The notes under the pieces are model-generated. The model made no database searches, had not been told where the DNA came from, and saw nothing but the letters and a program-made list of their open reading frames with translations. Shown here piece by piece: positions 1-4,471 of a stretch of 26,561 nucleotides of DNA (positions within the stretch are counted from its first letter, which is position 1; each line of letters starts with the position of its first letter). Source of the stretch: a virus; the IMG/VR virus record IMGVR_UViG_3300000956_000027, positions 1 to 26,561 of that record. One strand, given 5' to 3'. Both the position numbers and the translations under genes were made by a program.

Positions 1-122
1 AGGCCAGCCAATACATAATTGCCACTAATGACCGGAGAGGAAGCCTTTCGAGGGGCAGGCTTGCGCACGCCCCGGATGGATTCAGCCAGCCACCTATTGG
101 CATTGGATTCGCTGTTACGCAT
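1..122 (-). CDS. Partial small phage protein, N-terminal 40 residues only
   Basis: An open frame on the minus strand starts with ATG at 122 and runs off the left edge of the window without a stop. The visible 40 residues begin MRNSESNANRW and contain a basic stretch (RGVRKPAPRK). The start lies three bases beyond the stop codon of the neighbouring leftward gene, the tight spacing expected of co-transcribed phage genes. A weak purine-rich stretch (GGTGGG) lies about seven bases upstream. I do not recognise the family, and too little is visible to assign a function. Confidence 0.5.
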   Translation of the reverse strand, partial: MRNSESNANRWLAESIRGVRKPAPRKASSPVISGNYVLAG

Positions 123-125
123 GGC

Positions 126-320
126 TCAGCCCACCATATTGACGGAACGGACCCGATAGCCGGCCTGTTCAGCAATGGCAGCGGCTTCGTCTCGGTTGTT
201 GGCGTACACTTCCACTTCATCAACCATATAGCCAGTGGGTGCCCAAAGATCGGGCCATTCGACCTCCACGTAATAAGCGTGGCGCTTGCCGGTGGATTCG
301 TTAAGGGCGTTGGTGTTCAT
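126..320 (-). CDS. Small hypothetical phage protein (64 aa)
   Basis: This 64-residue protein is encoded leftward, opposite to the structural genes. It has an N-terminal polar stretch, then YYVEVEWPDLW, and a C-terminal part (VEVYANNRDEAAAIAEQAGY) that looks like a small alpha/beta fold: a strand, an Ala-rich helix and a final strand (RVRSVNMV). Proteins of this size and shape are common among early or accessory phage genes, but I do not recognise this one. The gene is followed immediately by a second leftward gene, so the two probably form an operon transcribed away from the 321-1353 control region. No strong Shine-Dalgarno sequence precedes the ATG at 320, which lowers confidence in the exact start. 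Confidence 0.6.
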   Translation of the reverse strand: MNTNALNESTGKRHAYYVEVEWPDLWAPTGYMVDEVEVYANNRDEAAAIAEQAGYRVRSVNMVG

Positions 321-408
321 GGCTGTGTTTATGTATTGAGGGTGTGCTGTGAACTATACGCCCAATCTCACGCCAATGGTTAAATAGTTGTTAACACACC
401 TACCGTTC

Positions 409-506
409 GTCTGCCGCAGGCTACCACTCGTCGGCTCTGGCTCTCATGTTGACAGCTTATCCACGCCCCATAACAACCAGCCTCATGCATGCGTGTCTGC
501 GGCAGG
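409..506. repeat. Imperfect 12-bp direct repeat, near-palindromic
   Basis: GTCTGCCGCAGG at 409-420 recurs as GTCTGCGGCAGG at 495-506. The copies differ only at the central C/G, and the inner nine bases are reverse complements of each other. The second copy is also part of a 7-bp inverted repeat (TGTCTGC 494-500, GCAGACA 512-518). Paired near-palindromes 86 bp apart in a divergent control region could be operator half-sites, but no cognate regulator is visible. Confidence 0.5.
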
Positions 507-679
507 GCGTAGCAGACAATAATAAACTCCCCCGTACATTATACTAAGTGGTTGAATGATATGGGATGATGATGTGCTGACCATTGGAATGTTTGTTTCA
601 CCACTCAAGTTGCATGTCAATCCAACCAAGAGTTGCACATTGGATATATAAACGATGTGCGCTGTCGAGAGGGGGCAAG

Positions 680-714
680 CCCTGCGAAGCAGGGTGGGGC
701 AGGGGGATAGGGGG
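680..714 (+). other. Perfect hairpin overlapping a G-quadruplex motif
   Basis: CCCTGC (680-685) pairs perfectly with GCAGGG (689-694) across a GAA loop. The last GGG of this stem is also the first tract of a four-tract G-quadruplex pattern: GGG 692-694, GGGG 696-699, GGGGG 702-706 and GGGGG 710-714, with loops of 1, 2 and 3 bases. Further G runs flank it at 671-675 and 724-727. The two structures cannot form together because they share the GGG at 692-694. No T-run follows, so this is not an ordinary intrinsic terminator. Confidence 0.6.
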
Positions 715-772
715 TTGAGGTGCGGGGAGAACTACACCTAAAAATTATCTCACAGAAATTCCAGAGTTTGGG

Positions 773-841
773 AACCCCTCCAGGAGAGGGTTAAGAATCG
801 AGAATAGTTCTCAACAACTCGAAAATTCTTGCGCAGTTGTT
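773..841. promoter_or_regulatory. Cluster of hairpins upstream of the main promoter
   Basis: Three local inverted repeats lie close together. AACCC (773-777) pairs with GGGTT (788-792) and is extended by CTC/GAG around a CAG loop with one bulged A. GAGAA (800-804) pairs with TTCTC (808-812) around TAG. AACAACT (813-819) pairs with AGTTGTT (835-841). A longer alternative pairs AAGAAT (793-798) with ATTCTT (825-830). The cluster ends about 60 bp before the sigma70-type promoter. A role in regulator binding, or as the end of an upstream transcript, is inference. Confidence 0.35.
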
Positions 842-904
842 CAGTTTCGGAGCTTTTTCAGAAATCGTAACTTATTGACAGATAAGGCATTCATAAATTA
901 GTGC

Positions 905-932
905 TTGACACCTGGAGAATCTATGGTACAAT
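905..932 (+). promoter_or_regulatory. Strong sigma70-type promoter for the rightward operon
   Basis: The -35 element is TTGACA (905-910), a perfect consensus. After a 16-bp spacer comes TACAAT (927-932), five of six bases of the -10 consensus. The predicted start falls around 939-942, just before a GGGAGAGGA purine run. It is the best promoter-like sequence I can find in the window, and it faces the virion genes. Its match to consensus implies that host RNA polymerase transcribes the operon at least in part from here. A second TTGACA at 875-880 has no good -10 partner. Confidence 0.75.
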
Positions 933-940
933 GATAGTGT

Positions 941-1353
941 AGGGAGAGGAAATGCTTTGAGGAAACGCCTCGTAAGCCCTCTGCCGCCCCTGACGGGATG
1001 ATGCCTACCAGCCACCGTCAGCGCGGAGAAGTCCGCAGCTCTTCATCCGTTCTGGCTGACAGCAACGATAATCCCTCCTGGCTCTGTCCGCGCCCTCACT
1101 GACAACCAGGAGACATGAAACCCTCACCTCCTTCGGAGGCAGGGACAGGCTTAGGGGCCTGCCCTGGCCCTACGGGCTGACTTTCCTGTCACATTGAAAA
1201 GACTGAGTACCTACCTCTGATCCTATAGAAAGAGCCCCCACGGCGACTGAGTGGAGGAAAGACTTTCCCATAGGGGATCATGTTAGGGAAAAGGGGGGCT
1301 CTGACTTTTATAAAAGCTTTTAATGGGCTAGCTATGCCCAAGGGGAAGAGAAT
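941..1353 (+). ncRNA. Long structured leader, candidate regulatory RNA
   Basis: About 410 nt separate the predicted start site from the first substantial gene, and the stretch is dense in stems. These are GAGG/CCTC (959-962/968-971); TGACGG/CCGTCA (991-996/1015-1020); GCGGA-GAAG-TCCGC (1023-1036); GTCAGC/GCTGAC (1017-1022/1055-1060), which competes with the previous outer stem; CTCCTGG/CCAGGAG (1075-1081/1106-1112); CCTCC/GGAGG around TTC (1127-1139); CAGGG-A-CAGGC with GCCTG-CCCTG (1140-1150/1157-1166); and GCCC/GGGC (1167-1170/1174-1177). A 2-codon ORF (952-960) and a 21-codon ORF (1115-1180) lie inside. I do not recognise a known RNA family. It could be a regulatory 5' leader or a separate small RNA. 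Confidence 0.4.
1231..1309 (+). terminator. Attenuator-like stem before the first operon gene
   Basis: AGAGCCCCC (1231-1239) is perfectly complementary to GGGGGCTCT (1294-1302). Inside the loop are two alternative small hairpins: GGAAA/TTTCC around GAC (1256-1268), and TCCC/GGGA around ATAG (1266-1277). Three bases after the closing strand comes TTTT (1306-1309). The T-run is short and displaced, so termination would be partial at best. It sits between promoter and operon, where an attenuator would be expected. Two overlapping 12-bp palindromes follow at 1305-1316 and 1311-1322. Confidence 0.35.
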
Positions 1354-1953
1354 GTGAAGCTGCTGTCTGTCGTCCTGGCCCTGGCCCTTGTGCCAGGATG
1401 TTCCTTCGCTGGCCCCCTCAAAGGGGCCATTGATAGCTACCTCCCAATTACGGACACCATGGGAGTGTTTCATTGCGGAGCTACGGCCGTAGGAAAACGG
1501 ACGGTGGTAACGGCAGAGCATTGTGTAGCTCCCAACATGCTGGTGGAGGGACAGGTGCCTTCCCAGATTGAATACGACGGGGCAGAGCACGCCCTCATTC
1601 TCCTGCCCAAGCCTCACGGCCACAAGCCGGCCAAGCTGGCCCACAGGCTCCCCCAGGTAGGAGACACACTCTGGATGGTAGGTCGTCCCGCCGACCTGGG
1701 CCTCATCTTCCGCACGGGCTACTACCAGGGTGAAATCTCCATGCCCAACCTCCCCTCCGCTCCCTGGAGGCTGGTGAGCTTCGTAGTGGCTGGTGGTGAT
1801 AGCGGCTCTGGGATTTATAATAGCAAGAACGAATTAATCGGCACTGTATCTATTCAAGTGCTTCCTCCCGATATGTTTATCCCTGGCTGGGCTCCTCTCG
1901 GATATACGGATTATAAATTCACTGCTGAGCAGTGGAAGCTGATTTATAAATAA
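1354..1953 (+). CDS. Secreted trypsin-fold serine protease-like lipoprotein
   Basis: The 199-residue product starts at GTG 1354 with an upstream AGGGG/GAAGAG Shine-Dalgarno region; the overlapping ATG at 1352 would hit a stop at once. The N-terminus (MKLLSVVLALALVPGC) is a signal peptide whose VPGC can serve as a lipobox with Cys16, although cleavage after SFA is an alternative. The body has the chymotrypsin-fold signature: TAEHC with catalytic-type His56, Cys41 and Cys57 placed like the conserved disulfide, and GGDSGSG with nucleophile-type Ser150. The usual H-D-L-A-L-L strand reads H-A-L-I-L-L (79-84), so the catalytic Asp position appears to be Ala80; Asp75 is nearby. It is the first gene after the promoter and leader, upstream of the tail spikes. 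Processing of virion or host envelope proteins is possible but unproven, and it may be an inactive homologue. Confidence 0.75.
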   Translation: MKLLSVVLALALVPGCSFAGPLKGAIDSYLPITDTMGVFHCGATAVGKRTVVTAEHCVAPNMLVEGQVPSQIEYDGAEHALILLPKPHGHKPAKLAHRLPQVGDTLWMVGRPADLGLIFRTGYYQGEISMPNLPSAPWRLVSFVVAGGDSGSGIYNSKNELIGTVSIQVLPPDMFIPGWAPLGYTDYKFTAEQWKLIYK

Positions 1954-1964
1954 GGAAAATAATA

Positions 1965-2249
1965 ATGGCTGATGCAGATTATCCTCAGCGTGATTATAAA
2001 CGTGAGTACGCTGCCGAGTCGCCCAAGCGACGCAAGGATAGGGCCAAGCGAAATAAGGCCCGTCGTCAGCTGGAACGGGAAGGCTTGGTCAAGAAGGGCG
2101 ACGGCAAGGTGGTGAACCACAAGAAGGCCCTGAGCAAGGGCGGCTCCACGAAGAGGAGCAACCTGGAGCCCCAGAGCCGCAAAGACTCCAACAAGGAGGG
2201 CGGCCGTCTCCAGCCGAAGAGCGGCAAGGCCAAGGGAGGTAGGCGGTAA
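1965..2249 (+). CDS. HNH endonuclease-like small basic protein
   Basis: This is a 94-residue, very basic protein. After a Lys/Arg-rich N-terminal half comes GDGKVVNHKKALSKGG, then RSNLEPQSRKDSNK. This spacing of His52, the GG turn at 59-60, Asn66 and Asn76 matches the short HNH-type proteins found in many podoviruses, where the motif reads D-H-K...GG...N-L...N-R/K. Here the residue before His is Asn instead of Asp, and no zinc-ribbon cysteines are present. The start is supported by AAGGAAA upstream. The gene overlaps the next one by one base (TAATG). HNH nucleases can assist packaging or DNA cleavage. With this truncated motif, plain DNA binding is an alternative. Confidence 0.6.
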   Translation: MADADYPQRDYKREYAAESPKRRKDRAKRNKARRQLEREGLVKKGDGKVVNHKKALSKGGSTKRSNLEPQSRKDSNKEGGRLQPKSGKAKGGRR

Positions 2250-2461
2250 TGGCTCACATCCTGGAGGACCAGCGTGCAGCGCTGATTGCAGGACTAGGGG
2301 GCGACCCTCTCCTGTCTTTCTTGCAGCATCACGAACTGATGTTCCTCTACCTTGGCAACGTTGAGCTTCGTACAGAGCTTACGCTCATTGAGCGTCTGAA
2401 GGGATGGGCGGATGCAAACAGCATCCCCCTCACCCTAGCGTGGCTCCAAGTGGGTTTTTAG
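2249..2461 (+). CDS. Hypothetical 70-aa protein with a candidate -1 frameshift end
   Basis: This 70-residue protein of unknown family is coupled to the preceding gene through a TAATG overlap. It is mostly helical in appearance (EDQRAALIAGL, LSFLQHHELMFLYLG, ELTLIERLKGWADANS), is mildly acidic in places, and has no clear membrane segment. The last two sense codons, GGT TTT, together with the preceding G form the heptamer G-GGT-TTT directly before the TAG stop. The -1 frame stays open for 23 more codons beyond it, and a stem-loop lies downstream, so a 93-residue extended form is likely to exist as well. No function can be assigned from sequence. Confidence 0.65.
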   Translation: MAHILEDQRAALIAGLGGDPLLSFLQHHELMFLYLGNVELRTELTLIERLKGWADANSIPLTLAWLQVGF

Positions 2462-2487
2462 CAGTCCCTCTCATGGATGAAGAGGGA
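2452..2487 (+). promoter_or_regulatory. Candidate programmed -1 ribosomal frameshift site
   Basis: The heptamer GGGTTTT (2452-2458) fits the X-XXY-YYZ slippery pattern in the reading frame of the 70-aa gene. It is followed directly by the zero-frame TAG (2459-2461). After a 6-nt spacer, TCCCTCT (2465-2471) pairs perfectly with AGAGGGA (2481-2487) around a 9-nt loop. Slippery site, spacer and stem stand in the canonical order and distance of known -1 sites. GGG-type slippery sites are usually of modest efficiency; the lambda tail assembly site GGGAAAG is a related example. Confidence 0.55.
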
Positions 2488-2529
2488 AATTTGCTTACGG
2501 ATGAGGATGACGTACCCCTAACTACCTGA
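2458..2529 (+). CDS. Frameshift extension encoding an acidic 23-residue tail
   Basis: Read in the -1 frame from TTA at 2458, this stretch encodes LAVPL and then MDEEGNLLTDEDDVPLTT before TGA at 2527. The tail is strongly acidic, and its codons (ACG, GAT, GAG, CCC) resemble the phage's own usage. The internal ATG at 2473 has no Shine-Dalgarno sequence, so independent translation of an 18-residue peptide is less likely than fusion to the preceding 70-residue protein. The other possible explanation is that a frameshift mutation split an originally single 93-residue gene. Confidence 0.45.
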   Translation, partial: LAVPLMDEEGNLLTDEDDVPLTT

Positions 2530-2565
2530 GCATCGGAAGCTCGCACAATATAAGGGCTGTGAACA

Positions 2566-4059
2566 ATGGCAATTAAATTGAGCCAGCTGTCGGATACGTC
2601 CGTCAATGCTTTGCTCTCTAAGCTGGGCTTCGGCACTACGAAGCAATCCATCCTTCGTCACTACCAAACCTCCGATGGTTCCAATTGGAGCTTGGCGGTC
2701 AATCGCGCTATTGCGGCTGGGGTGACGAAGATTATATTCCCTGAAGGCAGCTACACGCTAGCCACTCCCATCGACTACGTCTCTGGACTAATCCTGGAAG
2801 GCGAGAAGGAGATGAAGACCTCCGCCGTTGGCGGCAGCAGGATTACGGCGAATGCTGGCTTCATCAAGAATGCCAACACCACACGCAAGCAGATTGTAGT
2901 TCGCAACCTGCTCATCATGGGCAATCGCACTGCGGGGTCTGTTGGTATTGATGGTCCCTTTGGCGGCACTATCGAAGGCTGCCGCATCACAGGCTTCGAC
3001 CACCTCATCCGCAATGCCTCTGGCTACCTTTGCCAATACATCCGATGCAACTTCGCTAACGCGGCCTTCGGAATCAACACGGCGGATGCTAACGGCACTG
3101 TCGTAGAGAATTGCCACTTCAACGATGACGTGGCCGTCCAAGTGACGACGCGAGACGTTACGCCCCAGAGCGGCGTGAACAGCGGCCTGCCGCTGGTCCT
3201 TCGCGAGAACAACCACAACCTCACTGACCTCACCACTGTAGCGCTGAAGATTCGCGGACAGGTGAGCGTGCGTGACTGCTACTTTGAGAAATTCAGTGGC
3301 AGCGTGGCCAACACAATGGTGGACCTGGAAGTCAATCGCTTTGACCACCAAGGCTTCATCATGGAGAACTGTGAGCTAAACGGCCAGAGTGCGAATTGCA
3401 CGGGCCTCTACATCAATGGCTCCCACCTCAACCTGGAGAATTGGACGGAAGGACGCGTCACTACCAACCGCTTCATCGGCCTCGCCCACCATGTTGTGTA
3501 TGGCCCGAACAATCGTGTTCCTGGCCTGAAGATTTATGGCAACTCTCGCACGACGGGCGATTTCAACATCGTCGTGGAGAACAGCTACCAGAACCAGCAC
3601 GTTCCCACGTATGACGGCTGGACCTACCTGCGCCTCGCCTCGGACTTCTCCAATTCCACTACGTCAATGACTGACGTCACGGGCTTGGCGTTTACGCCTG
3701 ATGCCAGCGCCGAATACATCGTGGAAGGCACGCTGATGCTCCAGTCGGCAGCTGCCACCACAGGCCCCCAGCCTGGAATTGTTTGGCCCACCAACGTGGG
3801 CACGGGTGTGTACTACACACAGCAGGCAAGCGCAGCAGGCAGCACTACGCCTCGCTATGGCAACACTACGGCTAACTTCACGAGCGGTGCAGCAGATATT
3901 GCTGATGCCACTGGCCCCTGGCCCCACAAGTTGGAAGCAACGTTCCACACCGCTTCCAATGTTTCTGGGGATTTCAAAATCACTCTCCGCAGCGAGGTTG
4001 CAGCTAGCAACGTCACTATGCTGGCGGGTTCCTGGATTCGTTATCGGAGACTTATTTAA
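2566..4059 (+). CDS. Tail spike, right-handed beta-helix (497 aa)
   Basis: The protein begins with a short N-terminal segment (residues 1-45), followed by the pectate-lyase-superfamily entry GVTKIIFPEGSYTLATPI. Short repeating strands rich in Asn, Gly and Val follow (about 70-345; examples are GGTIEGCRITGF and ANGTVVENCHF), typical of trimeric beta-helix spikes that cleave or bind capsule or O-antigen. From about 358 a separate C-terminal beta-sandwich-like domain (TPDASAEYIVEGTLML) probably trims or trimerises the spike. It lacks the helical anchor module seen in the 676-aa spike, so it probably docks on another spike or adaptor. Start ATG 2566 has AAGGG nine bases upstream. The next gene overlaps by TAATG. 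Substrate and catalytic residues cannot be read from sequence. Confidence 0.8.
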   Translation: MAIKLSQLSDTSVNALLSKLGFGTTKQSILRHYQTSDGSNWSLAVNRAIAAGVTKIIFPEGSYTLATPIDYVSGLILEGEKEMKTSAVGGSRITANAGFIKNANTTRKQIVVRNLLIMGNRTAGSVGIDGPFGGTIEGCRITGFDHLIRNASGYLCQYIRCNFANAAFGINTADANGTVVENCHFNDDVAVQVTTRDVTPQSGVNSGLPLVLRENNHNLTDLTTVALKIRGQVSVRDCYFEKFSGSVANTMVDLEVNRFDHQGFIMENCELNGQSANCTGLYINGSHLNLENWTEGRVTTNRFIGLAHHVVYGPNNRVPGLKIYGNSRTTGDFNIVVENSYQNQHVPTYDGWTYLRLASDFSNSTTSMTDVTGLAFTPDASAEYIVEGTLMLQSAAATTGPQPGIVWPTNVGTGVYYTQQASAAGSTTPRYGNTTANFTSGAADIADATGPWPHKLEATFHTASNVSGDFKITLRSEVAASNVTMLAGSWIRYRRLI

Positions 4060-4265
4060 TGGCTAAGGAAAAGATGTCGCGCCTGGGATTGGCCGATCCT
4101 CGCTCTGGCGCAGAGCGCGTGGCTGGTTTGGTCAATCGTGTGGCCAGTGGTAATCGCAAGAGTCCTGTTCGCAAATACGACGACACTCCGGCGCAAATGG
4201 CCGCTAAGCGCAAGGCTTCGGCTCCCACGGGCAAGGCTGCTCCCAAGCGCAAGAAGGCTAAGTAA
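4059..4265 (+). CDS. Small basic hypothetical protein (68 aa)
   Basis: This 68-residue protein is rich in Lys, Arg and Ala, with a C-terminal tail (KAAPKRKKAK) like that of nucleic-acid-binding or disordered proteins. It lies between two tail spikes and overlaps both neighbours by single-base TAATG junctions, so it is translationally coupled. It resembles in composition, but not clearly in sequence, the basic 130-residue protein encoded after the portal gene. I do not recognise a family. Possible roles are nucleic acid binding or a small structural accessory, neither demonstrated. Confidence 0.6.
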   Translation: MAKEKMSRLGLADPRSGAERVAGLVNRVASGNRKSPVRKYDDTPAQMAAKRKASAPTGKAAPKRKKAK

Positions 4266-4471
4266 TGAACGTCGTGCAGGGAGAGTTCTGGGCCTTTATC
4301 TTTCCAGACAATATGGAAGATTTCCGCAAGCGTTACGGAGCAGACGTCATTGCTGTTGATCTGGAAGAAGGCTCTCTGGCGGTGATTGGCCCAAATGATC
4401 GGGACTGGCGAGAGATTCCTAGCGATGTGGAGTCTGGGCTCAAGGTGGTGAAACTCAGGAGCAAGGACTAA
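4265..4471 (+). CDS. Small acidic hypothetical protein (68 aa)
   Basis: A compact 68-residue protein with an apparent alpha/beta layout: strand GEFWAFIF, helix NMEDFRKRYG, strand DVIAVDLEE, strand SLAVIGPND, and a final strand GLKVVKLRS. It starts in a TAATG overlap with the basic gene upstream and ends directly next to the ATG of the 676-aa spike, with no intergenic base. Small proteins beside spike genes can be spike chaperones or assembly factors. That is context only, because I do not recognise the family. Confidence 0.6.
   Translation: MNVVQGEFWAFIFPDNMEDFRKRYGADVIAVDLEEGSLAVIGPNDRDWREIPSDVESGLKVVKLRSKD

Larger units (their letters stand above)
321..904. other. Gene-free divergent intergenic control region
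   Basis: No convincing gene is seen here on either strand. The longest rightward frames I can see are 20 codons or fewer and lack ribosome-binding sites. The stretch separates leftward small genes from the rightward virion operon. It holds the 12-bp direct repeat at 409/495, a 7-bp stem (494-500 with 512-518), a DnaA-box-like 9-mer at 457-465, a hairpin plus G-quadruplex motif at 680-714, and a run of hairpins at 773-841. Its base composition is patchy, with AT-rich parts at 530-660 and 730-900 and a G-rich block between. Confidence 0.6.

Noticed and set aside
457-465. TTATCCACG as a DnaA box or replication origin
   Set aside because: A single 8-of-9 match with no further boxes or AT-rich unwinding element beside it is not enough to call an origin.
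449-477. TTGACA at 449-454 followed by TAACAA, a possible + strand promoter
   Set aside because: The -35 is perfect but the -10 matches only three of six bases, and no gene lies close downstream.
538-567. Minus-strand TATAAT (543-538) as promoter of the leftward genes
   Set aside because: The -10 is perfect, but no acceptable -35 or extended -10 is present. Another TATAGT at 358-353 has the same problem. The leftward operon's promoter remains unresolved.
589-651. 20-codon + strand ORF
   Set aside because: It has no usable Shine-Dalgarno spacing, and its composition is unlike the phage genes.
941-946. TAGGGAGA-like end as a T7-type phage polymerase promoter
   Set aside because: Only the initiation bases resemble the T7 consensus. 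The recognition part (-17 to -5) does not match, and no repeated promoter was seen elsewhere.
1189-1644. 151-codon minus-strand open frame over the leader and protease gene
   Set aside because: It is antisense to a gene with signal peptide and protease motifs, has no recognisable domain, and runs through the structured leader.
2549-2554. TATAAG upstream of the first spike as a promoter
   Set aside because: No -35 element lies at a suitable distance.
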